DNA of 64,000 nt from Sporomusa sp. KB1 (lineage in GTDB: Bacteria > Bacillota > Negativicutes > Sporomusales > Sporomusaceae), in the NCBI RefSeq assembly GCF_007830295.1, contig NZ_VLKC01000002.1, positions 139,552-203,551 on the forward strand, in the 5' to 3' direction. The notes under the pieces were generated by a model. It saw nothing but the letters and a program-made list of their open reading frames with translations, did not search any database and was not told the DNA's origin. Positions 26,757 through 35,334 of the stretch are shown here, piece after piece (position 1 is the first letter of the stretch; each line of letters starts with the position of its first letter). Position numbers and translations under genes: made by a program.

Positions 26757-27269
26757 CTAAAATAAATGAGAAAATAATCCACCATCCGTATTTTCTTGGT
26801 ACTTCTTCTCTCTATTTTTATATTCTATTTTCAACTTTTTGTCGTTGTCATGGGCGTATTTTAAAATAGAGGTGTACCATGTTTCAGTTTCAGTCTCAGG
26901 TACAATTTGCGTCCATAAGCTCATATCATAAGTATTGGATATTTGGCGTATTATTGTCCCCGCTGAATTAAAATGAATTTGATCCAAAAGCATTACTTCC
27001 CGGTCTTTTAGGCGAAATAAATAGTGATTTAGATAGTAATCGCTCCTATTTAATTCGGTAGCTTTGATCCAGACACTAAGCAACAATTCATCTCTATAAC
27101 AGTCCTTTTCATATCTGAGTGTTTCTGTGTCAAATTGACCCAATGCATCCTTACCAACTTCTACAAACCGTTGTGGCTCAGCCACTGGCGCATTCGCTGC
27201 AGCATTTGCCCATCCGAAGTTAAATAAAAACACTGTCGTAAGAATTAACATAAATTTTTTCAAAGTCAT
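26757..27269 (-). CDS. Secreted protein of unknown function
   Basis: A 170-residue protein with a signal peptide (MTLKKFMLILTTVFLFNFG, cleavage likely after ANA near 23-25). The mature part has a repeating pattern (FVEVGKDALGQFDTETLRYE, LLLSVWIKATELN, YYLNHYLFRLKDREVMLLDQ) reminiscent of surface-adhesin-E-like or related small periplasmic folds. That similarity is weak. Monocistronic on the minus strand, just downstream of a bidirectional hairpin. Exported, role unknown. Confidence 0.6.
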   Translation of the reverse strand: MTLKKFMLILTTVFLFNFGWANAAANAPVAEPQRFVEVGKDALGQFDTETLRYEKDCYRDELLLSVWIKATELNRSDYYLNHYLFRLKDREVMLLDQIHFNSAGTIIRQISNTYDMSLWTQIVPETETETWYTSILKYAHDNDKKLKIEYKNREKKYQENTDGGLFSHLF

Positions 27270-27348
27270 GACATCACCTTTCTAAAATATATAATCATTC
27301 TCCTGAAAAGGAGCGGCTCACTTAGTAATATTTGATATAAAACATAAA

Positions 27349-27396
27349 AGTCCCTGCCAAATTCATGCAAATTTAGCAGGGGCTTCTGTTTTTTCT
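27349..27396 (+). terminator. Intrinsic terminator-like hairpin
   Basis: AGTCCCTGC...GCAGGGGCT arms followed by TCTGTTTTTTC on the plus strand. No intact plus-strand gene precedes it. It may be left from a lost gene. Confidence 0.55.
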
Positions 27397-27454
27397 GACA
27401 TTTCTGGTTATCGGGGTCACCGATAGAACCATGACAGATATTTTAATTAAATAA

Positions 27455-28175
27455 TGACTATCAGGAAGGTCACAGTGGGCGATTTGCCAAGGAGTATCTG
27501 GCTGGATTCACTGGATATCTTCATACCGATGGCTGGAAAGGCTATCAAAAAGTAGAGGAAGCTGGCGTAATCTTGTGTGGCTGCTGGGCACATGCCAAAA
27601 GAAAATTTCATGAGGCCTTGGTTGGTGCTGCCGCTAAACAGACAGATAGCAAGGAAGCGATAGGTCTTGCTTATTGCGATCAGCTTTTCGCTCTTGAAAA
27701 AAAGGCCGAAGAGAAACAGATGACGCCAAAAGAGCGGCATGAACTAAGGCAAAAAGAGGCTAAGCCGATTTTGGAAGAGTTTTATAAATGGATAGAAGCT
27801 TGCAGGGCCACTACCTTGCCGCAAAATCTACTGGGCAAGGCGTTTACGTATGCTCAAAATCAGAAAAAATATCTGACGGCCTATTTGTCCGATGGCCGTA
27901 TTGAAATATCGAACAATCGCGCAGAAAGATCCATAAGCCCTTTGTGATTGGACGAAAAAACTGACTGTTCTGCAATACCCCTGGTGGAGCAAAGTCATCT
28001 GCCGCTGTTTACAGCCTAATCCAAACGGCCATAGAAAACGGATTAAATCCACAAGCGTATTTGGAATACATATTTAAGCAAATCCAGCTACAGGATACGT
28101 TCTATGTTGAAAAATTGTTTCCTTGGTCTGAAGAAATTCCTGTAAGTTGCAAGATGCCGGTCAAAAAATCATAAC
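27455..28175 (+). pseudogene. IS66-family transposase TnpC, C-terminal fragment
   Basis: The frame shows family sequence (FTGYLHTDGWKGYQKV, GCWAHAKRKFHEAL, LTAYLSDGRIEISNNRAERS). The 5' two thirds are missing. A one-base shift near 27940 and a TGA at the Trp of RKNW break the end, which continues as FCNTPGGAKSSAAVYSLIQT in another frame. IS66 transposases are about 500 residues. Dead fragment. Terminal-repeat-like GTAAGCGTCAAAGC occurs near 28240. Confidence 0.85.
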
Positions 28176-28283
28176 CGTACTGACGCTTTGAGCATATATA
28201 AATCTATATCGCATGTTCAAACAATGGCACCGACATTTTTGTATATCGGTAAGCGTCAAAGCAACACCACATGGTAATAAAAA

Positions 28284-28322
28284 ACCACCTGATATACGAT
28301 AAAATAAAACATCAGATGGTCG
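28284..28322 (-). terminator. Terminator of the MalT-like regulator gene
   Basis: ACCATCTGAT and ATCAGGTGGT arms, then TTTTTTATT on the minus strand, 60 bp after the stop codon. Confidence 0.75.
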
Positions 28323-28382
28323 TAGTGATTGAAGTAAGAATACCGGCAGTGGAAGCGTCTGGGTGAATTTTTGACAATTTAC

Positions 28383-30881
28383 TCAGTTTTTTCTGTTCAG
28401 CTGCTGCTTCAGCAATACTCGGGAGTTGACGCCTAACTTCTTAAAAGCGCTCTTAAGTTGGGTTTTGACCGTATTTTCCGAGATAAAAAGCCGTATGCCA
28501 ATTTCCCGGTTGCTTATGCCTTCTGCCGCCAGCCGTGCTATCTCCAGTTCCCGACTAGTCAACTGGGGAGCAATTTTGAAAAAATGGTTCTTGATAATCC
28601 CCTTCACCGCTGTTTGCTGAACAGCATACAACGTCAGTATTTTGTCGATGCCCTCACGGTGGAGGCCGCTTTTATAAAGCTCTTCCAGCAATGGCTTGAT
28701 ATAATCGCAGTTTTCCACAAAAGGCATATAAAGCTTATCTGCCATGGCAATATCCAGCGCTTTTTTCAGGGCAGACAGCGCCTCGGCTTCCCTGCACACT
28801 TGCTTGTTAGCCGCCGCCAAGTATATGTATGTGTAGATATGCCCCAGCAGATTGGGAAAAACGGAGGCAATCCCGTTAAAATGTGCCTCGTTGCCAATCA
28901 GCTTCAGATATTCGCCGCGCACCAGCAGCACCCGGCCGTATACGATGTTGAACGCTCCAAAGGCCGGAAACATCAGGCGGCTGTTATTTACACTGCCTTC
29001 AGCCACCCACTGAGGTATCTTGTCGGGCTGCCGTAAAAGGGCGTACATGTATCCTTCGCAAATGTCCGCTGTGCTAAAAAAAAGGTATCGCCGGGCGCTG
29101 GTTATATCGGTGCGCATTTTCTGTAAAATATCCACTGCGTCGAAATAGTTACCGCTAACTAACGCTAGGCGCAAACGTAGGAACAAGGCGCAAACGATAA
29201 TCCCTGTCTGGGGTTGCTCTGGGTTTGCCTCGGCAAGAGACAATGCTTTGTACGAAGCAATTTCGGCATTCACAAAGTCACCTGCGTCGAAATGCATTTC
29301 GGCTTCCATAGCATATTCCGCGCCACTGCCATGCCCGTTGGTAAGCCATCTGTAATAGATCATACCTTCCCGCAGATCTCGGATATGTTCTTGCAGATGG
29401 CCGCTTTTCCGGTAATATAGATAAAGTATTGATGGAGACCCGAATGTCCAGCTCTTCCCGTTATCATAGAGGGAGGTCGGCCGGCCCAGAATGTTCCATG
29501 CCTTCTGTTGATGCTCTGACATCTTCTTTATGTCATTATAAGCGGCAAAACAGAGCACAATTTCAAATTCCCCCAATAATTGGTCACGAAGGCTGGAAGC
29601 CAGACTTGCATCGTCTTTGAGATTGCTCCTAAATTCGCTGCAAATCTTGTTAAACAAATCCGTCTCTTTATAAATAAATAAATGGAGCGCATATTTTAGT
29701 ATTGCGTAATGATGCCGAGCTTTAACTTCATTGGGACATTCCTCAAGATACTTTTTAAGCAATTCTTTGTTCTCGACGGTATAGTCACTAGGGTGATCTC
29801 CCTTTGCGGCAACAAGAATATTGTCAAAATCTTTACATTCGTAAAAATAATGCCTAGCTGCAAAATAGTCGCCGGTTTCCAGGTGCCAGCGCCCCGCTTT
29901 TTGATATAGCTCCTTCCTGTAGCGCGAATCTTTTTTCGCCAGCGCTTCTCTTAGAAAGTCGGTGAAAATGTTGTGGGCATAATAGGTTCTTTCCCGAAGG
30001 TCATACTTCACGAAAGCGTTTTTGCTGGTTACTTCGGTCAACAATTCCTCGGCATTGTCTTTCCCCCACATGTGGACAGCCTGTTCGAGGGTAAATCTGT
30101 CGAAAATGCACAAGGTGAGGAGGAATTCTTTTATCTCAGAAGAAAGCGGTATGTACACTGCTTTGTCGAGCAGTTTGTAGATAGTGTATTTCGGAGCGTG
30201 GCTGCCTGTCGCAATGAATTCCAGCATTAGCAGATACAGTGCGCTGATCCAACCTTCGGTCAGGGTGTACAGTTCGTCCGCCGCACGATCATTCAGGCTG
30301 ATCCCGCATTCTTTGTAGTATGCGGTAATTTCTTTTGGGGCAAATTCGAACATTTTCGGCGCGATATAGTGCAGATAGCCTTTGAGCGCCAATTCTTCCA
30401 TGTTGCGCAGTCCAGTAAACCGCGCAATCAAGACGATGTGCAGATTGGTTATTTGGTTCAGCGTCAAAAATTCGATAAACCTGTCGACTTCAGGCGTTTC
30501 TATTAGATGATAGTCGTCAATTACAAGTATAGTACGGACAGACAGCAGTTCAGGCGCCGCGATAATACGCAGGGCTTCCTCCATTAGAGTGCTGTCAGTT
30601 GGCAGCTCAAGCGACAGTAAGCTTTGCGCAGAGTTTTCGTCGAATCTGGCAAATAAATTGCAAAATGCCTTCCAGAAACTGCTTAGGGAATTATTATAAA
30701 TCGGTTGCCATAATACACAGGTAGCGTTTTTGTTCAGATATTCCCTAACTGCGGTAGTTTTGCCGTAACCCATCGGTGCTTCGACAATGGTCAGCGCATG
30801 GTATAAAATACCACCCAAGGCAGTCGTAAGTCGCTTCGGAAAATAGACCATTTTGGCGTTGTAACGTTTTATTTTTGTCAT
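28383..30881 (-). CDS. MalT-type STAND/LuxR transcriptional regulator
   Basis: About 832 residues. Walker A is MGYGKTT (residues 37-43) and Walker B is ILVIDDYHLI. A long tetratricopeptide-like helical region follows, and the C-terminal LuxR HTH is LTSRELEIARLAAEGISNREIGIRLFISENTVKT-like (key run SNREIG...ENTVKTQ). Such regulators bind an inducer in the sensor repeats, oligomerise with ATP and activate transcription. GAGG selects the ATG at 30881 over 30944. No obvious target operon is adjacent: the downstream side is an IS66 relic. Upstream DNA has an imperfect inverted repeat (30900-30948) and a terminator. Confidence 0.9.
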   Translation of the reverse strand: MTKIKRYNAKMVYFPKRLTTALGGILYHALTIVEAPMGYGKTTAVREYLNKNATCVLWQPIYNNSLSSFWKAFCNLFARFDENSAQSLLSLELPTDSTLMEEALRIIAAPELLSVRTILVIDDYHLIETPEVDRFIEFLTLNQITNLHIVLIARFTGLRNMEELALKGYLHYIAPKMFEFAPKEITAYYKECGISLNDRAADELYTLTEGWISALYLLMLEFIATGSHAPKYTIYKLLDKAVYIPLSSEIKEFLLTLCIFDRFTLEQAVHMWGKDNAEELLTEVTSKNAFVKYDLRERTYYAHNIFTDFLREALAKKDSRYRKELYQKAGRWHLETGDYFAARHYFYECKDFDNILVAAKGDHPSDYTVENKELLKKYLEECPNEVKARHHYAILKYALHLFIYKETDLFNKICSEFRSNLKDDASLASSLRDQLLGEFEIVLCFAAYNDIKKMSEHQQKAWNILGRPTSLYDNGKSWTFGSPSILYLYYRKSGHLQEHIRDLREGMIYYRWLTNGHGSGAEYAMEAEMHFDAGDFVNAEIASYKALSLAEANPEQPQTGIIVCALFLRLRLALVSGNYFDAVDILQKMRTDITSARRYLFFSTADICEGYMYALLRQPDKIPQWVAEGSVNNSRLMFPAFGAFNIVYGRVLLVRGEYLKLIGNEAHFNGIASVFPNLLGHIYTYIYLAAANKQVCREAEALSALKKALDIAMADKLYMPFVENCDYIKPLLEELYKSGLHREGIDKILTLYAVQQTAVKGIIKNHFFKIAPQLTSRELEIARLAAEGISNREIGIRLFISENTVKTQLKSAFKKLGVNSRVLLKQQLNRKN

Positions 30882-30947
30882 ACATAGTACCTCACATCTT
30901 GTTGTGTTATGAAAGCTACATGCTAGGCTATGGTTTTCATACACAAC

Positions 30948-30990
30948 AAAACCCGCTTCCTGTCATTGCAAATTGAAAGCGGGTTTCTCT
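30948..30990 (-). terminator. Bidirectional terminator upstream of the LuxR-type gene
   Basis: AAACCCGCTT and AAGCGGGTTT arms, with TTTTGTTGTG following on the minus strand. It ends the decayed HTH gene(s) beyond it. Confidence 0.65.
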
Positions 30991-30994
30991 ACAA

Positions 30995-31295
30995 TACAGT
31001 ATATCGTGTGATTTTTAGCAAATCAGCTACTTCTTCGGCGGTATATGATTTGGTATCGTTCAATATTATCCACTCCATTCACGCGCTGCATTATTCCCGA
31101 AACTTTCTATCATCTCTTTTGCAATTCACCTTATATCTATCCAATTCTTCTTTCTCAATACGCCAGACTGAGCCTGACCTTCGCCGCAGTTGGAAACTGG
31201 CGATTCACCCTTCATTTAACCATCTTATTAATATGTCATATCTTACTCCCAAAATTTCTGCTGCTTCTCTTGCGGTCAGTAACTTATAATCACCA
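30995..31295 (-). pseudogene. Decayed excisionase/MerR-type HTH proteins
   Basis: The minus strand from about 31290 reads YKLLTAREAAEILGVRYDI, then a TGA, then a segment ending VWRIEKEELDRYK: an HTH_17-type DNA-binding domain with a nonsense codon. A second start, LNDTKSYTAEEVADLLKITR, begins near 31068 and stops after YTVL. Both are remnants of small excisionase-like proteins. Confidence 0.6.
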
Positions 31296-31375
31296 GCTTT
31301 GGACCGGCATTTCATCCGCTATTGATAATCCGGCCATTGTAATCCCCAACAAATTGCTACTTTTAAGGTGACGTA

Positions 31376-31781
31376 CTATTTATTTCTCATTTCCTTTTTG
31401 ATTTGATCTGCTATTGCGATTAAATTTTCCAATGTTTCTTGAGAAATCCTACTTTTATCAAATATACTCATTTCTTTGGTAGAAAAAACATCTACGTCCT
31501 GTTTGAATTTTTCCAGCGTAACCTTATATAGCGTTGAATCTTTCTCTAAGCAAGAGGATTCATTTGTTCTGCCTAATAAATAGTCGGTGGGAGCTTTAAA
31601 AAAATCAGCAAGCCGACCAAGTGTTTTAATATCCGGCAGTGCTTTTCCGCGTTCCCAATTCCCTACGGCCTGTTGTGTAATGCCAAATTTATCAGCAAGT
31701 GCTGCTTGCGATAAGCCAAGCTTTTTACGTTGTTCTTTTATTCGAATTAGTATCTTTTATTCGAATTAGTAGGATTTTCAC
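31376..31781 (-). pseudogene. XRE-family regulator broken by a 19-bp tandem duplication
   Basis: The minus-strand frame codes for an HTH_3 domain (KEQRKKLGLSQAALADKFG, then GNWERGKALPDIKTL, DYLLGRT) and a helical tail to the stop at 31376. The natural start appears to be GTG at 31781 (KILLIRIKEQ). An exact 19-bp duplication at 31734-31771 shifts the frame right after the start, and no ATG, GTG or TTG follows in frame before the HTH. The gene should not be translated unless ATA or ATT is used. Confidence 0.7.
31734..31771. repeat. Perfect 19-bp tandem duplication
   Basis: TCTTTTATTCGAATTAGTA occurs twice head to tail (31734-31752 and 31753-31771), inside the 5' end of the XRE gene. Confidence 0.95.
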
Positions 31782-31895
31782 ATCACCATTATAATATGCT
31801 CAAAAATCGGTTTGCATAAATTCATGCTATCATTCTAATAACGATATATTTTTTGACTTTCAGTAACGAGGATACTTATTTCGGTTCGGACTTTT

Positions 31896-32150
31896 TCAGC
31901 ACCCCTCCATAATATTTGCGTGAATTTGTCCTTGATCCGGACAATGCAGATTCATGTCTACATGGGTTTTGGGATACTCCCGCACAATCTCCTCAGTTGT
32001 TTTCCCCTCCCACTTGCCAAGATGCATTTCCCACAGGTCGCCCCGAACCGTCACGGAAAGCTTTTTGCTCTCTGCAATGATTTCTGCCGTCTATTTTGAA
32101 CGGGAAAGATCGCTGCAAAATGCCGAATGAATCTCGGCAGTCAGAAGGGT
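31896..32150 (-). pseudogene. Histidine phosphatase family fragment
   Basis: The minus strand reads SDLSRSK, a TAG, then TAEIIAESKKLSV, WEMHLGKWEGKTTEEIVREYP and a stop at 31896. This is the middle of a phosphoglycerate-mutase-like/CobC-type phosphatase (SDLxRxxQTAE and GxWEGxTxxE motifs), with CAG changed to TAG and both the N-terminal RHG motif and the C-terminal His missing. Confidence 0.6.
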
Positions 32151-32294
32151 TTTGCAGCCTCTGAGCCTGTTTTATCCCATCTCGGCTCAGCTTGGCATCA
32201 AGCTGCCCGAATAGCGTTCCTCTTCCATTTGGGCCTTGCCCGGCCGAACCAAATACACGATTCTTTCCTCCATCTGCACTCGCCCACTTTCTTG

Positions 32295-32390
32295 TTATTT
32301 CGGCGCTTTCGGCGCGGTCTCAATTAGTATCCAGACGATCACGCCACACACCAACAAGACCACGCCATAGCCCATCAGGAGATCGTCCAT
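32295..32390 (-). CDS. Very small membrane protein (31 aa)
   Basis: The frame MDDLLMGYGVVLLVCGVIVW, then ILIETAPKAPK: one membrane helix and a short basic tail. A longer start at 32408 is possible. It overlaps no other gene and directly follows the HTH gene. Coding status uncertain. Confidence 0.35.
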   Translation of the reverse strand: MDDLLMGYGVVLLVCGVIVWILIETAPKAPK

Positions 32391-32424
32391 ACCCACGCGG
32401 TGCCCCCTCATCGCAAAGCTCGTT

Positions 32425-32631
32425 TCACCGCTGAGCCGCACGTTTGTGCGCTCTTCGGATGTACACCTCCAGGTCGGACCCATCAGTACGAATGCTGTGA
32501 CCGACGCGGCAACCAGTCAATTCGCCCCGATTAAACAGCTTGTATATAGTGATTTTGCTTACCTTCAGCAGCTTCGACATTTCTTCCGGCGTATAAAATA
32601 CAGTAGTAAACAATGCCATACTCTCCAACAT
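32425..32631 (-). CDS. Excisionase-like HTH DNA-binding protein (about 64-68 aa)
   Basis: FYTPEEMSKLLKVSKITIYK, then LFNRGELTGCRVGHSIR: a standard HTH_17 fold with the second helix-turn and wing. Starts at 32631 or 32619 (GGAG close ahead) are both possible. The C-terminal AHKRAAQR is basic. It is the last or next-to-last gene of the TPS/Ton unit and might regulate it; this is inference from position. Confidence 0.65.
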   Translation of the reverse strand: MLESMALFTTVFYTPEEMSKLLKVSKITIYKLFNRGELTGCRVGHSIRTDGSDLEVYIRRAHKRAAQR

Positions 32632-32682
32632 GATTCGTATCTCTGGCAGGTTGGTTCGAACCCGCCGGAGTTTGCAACCAAA

Positions 32683-32979
32683 TCAGTTTGCCTCAGTCTC
32701 TTTATTCGTTATTTTCTCTGCCAGATTAATGCCGCCGTCCGTCCCTGGCGTGTTCTGCTTCAGCACTCCGGCCGAAATAAGCTGCTTGATAATATTGTCC
32801 TGCACCGCCAGCGACTGGACGAAGCCTTCCAGCGTCATAACAATCCGCTTGTTGACCTCCACCACCGGCTGGCCGTTATCGCTCTTTAAGTGGGGCTGCA
32901 CCGTCAAGAGATCAATCCGTACCAATTGCCCGGTCACATGGATCGCGCTGATCGCATCAGCGAAGATTTCCTGGTTCAT
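32683..32979 (-). CDS. Conserved hypothetical protein (98 aa)
   Basis: MNQEIFADAISAIHVTGQLV, then RIDLLTVQPH..., no signal peptide or membrane helix. A beta-rich N-terminal half is followed by a helical GFVQSLAVQDNIIKQLISAG. It starts 12 bp after the ompH stop with a GGAGAG site, so is cotranscribed. From memory, similar small proteins accompany ompH/TPS loci in other Negativicutes, but no function is known. The composition suggests a small cytoplasmic accessory protein. Confidence 0.6.
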   Translation of the reverse strand: MNQEIFADAISAIHVTGQLVRIDLLTVQPHLKSDNGQPVVEVNKRIVMTLEGFVQSLAVQDNIIKQLISAGVLKQNTPGTDGGINLAEKITNKETEAN

Positions 32980-32991
32980 AAATACTCTCCT

Positions 32992-33453
32992 TTACTTCCC
33001 GGTTATAATTCTGAATACTTCACTAGTTATATCCACTCCGCCGTAAGCGACCATACCTTTATTGATAACAATGGCCCAGCCTTTGGCCTCAACTACCTGC
33101 TTGATCGCCATGTTCACTTTTTCTGCTATTGGTTTTAACAGTTCCACCCGCTTTTGTTCCACCTGTTTTACCCGCTGCAGGTTCAGTTCTTGTTTTTCTT
33201 TGTCGCCTAGGCCAGCGGCTTTGACCTCAAAGTCCTTTCCCGCCTGCTCTATTTCCGCCTGTAGTGCCTCATTGGCCTTCGGCGTATCCGGATGGTTGTT
33301 GATGAGATACATCAGGTCCACCACACCTATGGATTCGCCGGATGCGGCGTACGCTTTTCCTGACGGAACTGCCGCCGTGCAGAGCACCAGGGCCAGGACA
33401 ACTATACTAAAGACAGAGATAATATATTTTTTCTTTTTCGCAAATACAGACAT
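32992..33453 (-). CDS. OmpH/Skp-family periplasmic chaperone-like protein
   Basis: About 153 residues. A signal peptide (KKKKYIISVFSIVVLALVL, cleavage after AYA) is followed by the Skp/OmpH pattern: IGVVDLMYLINNHP, a coiled-coil hairpin rich in Lys/Glu/Gln (ANEALQAEIEQAGKDFEVKA, QKRVELLKPIAEKVN) and a terminal KGWAIVINKGMVAYGGVDIT. These proteins hold outer-membrane proteins during periplasmic transit. Its place beside tpsA/tpsB and ton genes fits. The start at 33453 follows GAGGG; an earlier start at 33477 is weaker. Confidence 0.85.
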   Translation of the reverse strand: MSVFAKKKKYIISVFSIVVLALVLCTAAVPSGKAYAASGESIGVVDLMYLINNHPDTPKANEALQAEIEQAGKDFEVKAAGLGDKEKQELNLQRVKQVEQKRVELLKPIAEKVNMAIKQVVEAKGWAIVINKGMVAYGGVDITSEVFRIITGK

Positions 33454-33531
33454 TGGGCTTATCCCTCTTTCCGCCAATTAGGCATTTTTATTTATGGTAG
33501 CTTTGTTATCATCGGCTGGCTCAAATGTCGG

Positions 33532-34212
33532 TCAACTGTCGCGGTCAAAATATACGTTGACCGCGACATCAATGGCTCCTCCCGGAGGTGCATCAAACGG
33601 GGCGCTGGCCTGCGCCGCCTGTAAGGCGCTGTTGTCCAGGGAGGCATGCCCGCTGCTTTTTATTACCCGAAGAGTACCTTCCCGTATTTCTCCGGATGAG
33701 GTAATGGTAAACGCGATTTTAGCGGTGCCTGTCAGACCATTTTCCCTGACTTCCTTAGGGTACACGAGATTTCCCCGGACCTTTCTTCCCACCTGGCCCG
33801 CGTATTCATTGAGCACCGCCTGAAGATTCACCGTCTGCTGCTTTTGCTCGGTTTCCGCTCCCGCCGGGCTGGTTACCATCACTGGAGTCGCCTGGAGCTG
33901 GAGCGGCGTGACATCCGCATTTTCTATCCGAACTGGGCTTTCATTCTGAGATTTCTCCGACGACGGTTTGACAGGGGCGTTGTTCGCGGCTTGCTCTGGC
34001 TGGGGTACTTGCCGGGGGTTTTTTTCTCCCTTGTGCCGCTCTTCCATTTGTCGGTTGGAAATCATGCCGTAGATTTCAATCTTGAGCATCTCTTGCCTAT
34101 GTTGCTTCGAAAAATGCAAGGTAGTCCAAAGAAAAGGCAATGCAAGGCTTAGATGCAAAAGCAAGGAAATCGCGAGCCATTGGTAAAAATTGAGTTTTGT
34201 AAGATAGTGCAA
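33532..34212 (-). CDS. tonB: TonB-family energy transducer
   Basis: 226 residues. An N-terminal membrane anchor (WLAISLLLHLSLALPFLWTT) precedes a Pro/Gln-rich periplasmic linker and a C-terminal TonB domain (RGNLVYPKEVRENGLTGTAK, IREGTLRVIKSSGHASLDNSA). TonB passes proton-motive energy from ExbB-ExbD to outer-membrane receptors. No TonB-dependent receptor is encoded in this window, so its partner is unknown. It is cotranscribed with exbB/exbD upstream. Confidence 0.88.
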   Translation of the reverse strand: MHYLTKLNFYQWLAISLLLHLSLALPFLWTTLHFSKQHRQEMLKIEIYGMISNRQMEERHKGEKNPRQVPQPEQAANNAPVKPSSEKSQNESPVRIENADVTPLQLQATPVMVTSPAGAETEQKQQTVNLQAVLNEYAGQVGRKVRGNLVYPKEVRENGLTGTAKIAFTITSSGEIREGTLRVIKSSGHASLDNSALQAAQASAPFDAPPGGAIDVAVNVYFDRDS

Positions 34213-34323
34213 CCACGTCCTCCTTTCTGCCTGATGCCGTACAAAGATTTTGTCTTGTAATTCACAGCATAAAAGTCTTGCCGGGATTTCTTACCGCCAG
34301 TCCTTCCATATGAGGATCGGCGG

Positions 34324-34704
34324 CTAAGTGCGATTTTTTGTCTGCACCGCCACTTTCTGAAAGCTCATCTGTTTCAAAAGATCGACCACATCAATGAAAT
34401 GCTGCAGGGCGACGTCCCGGTCGGCCCGGATGACGAAGCTGGTTTCCTGGCCTAGAGGTTGAAGATTGGCTTTAAGCCCTTCAAGCGTGACGGATTCCCC
34501 GTTAAAATAGATGGCGCCGCTCTGCCCCAGTTCGATAACTGAGGCCGTATCGGCCTGCGCAATGTTTTTGGAGGCTTCCGGCAGGTTCACGGGGATTCTC
34601 CCACTGACAATGAAGCTGGATGTTACCAGCACGATGGTTAAAAGCACCAGCATGATGTCCACAAAGGGGATGACGTTCATTGTTTCAAAGGGTTTATCGT
34701 CCAT
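34324..34704 (-). CDS. exbD: ExbD/TolR-family biopolymer transport protein
   Basis: 126 residues. The N-terminal cytoplasmic stretch leads to [20 protein letters not shown] with the conserved proton-pathway Asp. A periplasmic domain ([25 protein letters not shown]) follows. The start overlaps the exbB stop by 11 bp, implying coupling. Normal family length. Confidence 0.92.
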   Translation of the reverse strand: MDDKPFETMNVIPFVDIMLVLLTIVLVTSSFIVSGRIPVNLPEASKNIAQADTASVIELGQSGAIYFNGESVTLEGLKANLQPLGQETSFVIRADRDVALQHFIDVVDLLKQMSFQKVAVQTKNRT

Positions 34705-35119
34705 TGGCTATCTCCCATTCAAGCATCAAAACTTTGACCCGCCTGAGCAGTGCGTTATATATCACTACCGCCACCAGCGCCACGATCAGTCCTACAGCCG
34801 TCGCTTTCAGAGCCAGGGCCAGTCCAGTCATAATCTTGCCGGTATCCATTGCGGCATCTGTTCCCATGTTGTAGAAGGTCAGCATAATCCCCAGCACGGT
34901 GCCGAGCAGCCCGACGTAGGGGGCATTCGCCCCTACCGAGGCGATGACGAATAGTTTTTTGGTCAGGGTCAGTTCCAGAGATTTTATGTCTTTAAAATCT
35001 TTAATGTCAAGTTTCCGGTAAAAAGAGTAGCGTTCCATCGCTATGGCTACCACCACAATACTGAGAACCAGCAAAATACCGACAATCCCGTAATCGATGA
35101 AATTGGATAGCAAGTTCAT
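34694..35119 (-). CDS. exbB: ExbB/TolQ-family proton channel protein
   Basis: About 141 residues, short for ExbB but typical of compact versions. Three membrane helices: [20 protein letters not shown], then the conserved [16 protein letters not shown] and the last [25 protein letters not shown] places the ATG at 35119 rather than 35185. First gene after tpsA, separated by a 215-bp gap with a hairpin. Confidence 0.9.
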   Translation of the reverse strand: MNLLSNFIDYGIVGILLVLSIVVVAIAMERYSFYRKLDIKDFKDIKSLELTLTKKLFVIASVGANAPYVGLLGTVLGIMLTFYNMGTDAAMDTGKIMTGLALALKATAVGLIVALVAVVIYNALLRRVKVLMLEWEIANGR

Positions 35120-35214
35120 AAGCAGATCTCTTCCTCCTATAATCCGTTTCCCAGTTTCTTTGTTTTTCTCCATTCTTCGCTGCATTTACCTGACGGTTTT
35201 CCACTTATTTTGTG

Positions 35215-35250
35215 TTCCGCACCGGCGGTAAGTTGCCGGTACGGAATACG
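35215..35250 (-). terminator. Hairpin between tpsA and exbB
   Basis: ATTCCGTACCGGC and GCCGGTGCGGAA pair across an 8-nt loop on the minus strand. No T-tract, so it may attenuate or stabilise mRNA rather than terminate. Confidence 0.5.
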
Positions 35251-35334
35251 ATTAGCCATTAGATATGAGCCAGGTTATTTTTTGTCCTTATCCGAATTAT
35301 TGCCGTTGGGTCCGTTGTCACTACCGGTTCCAGT

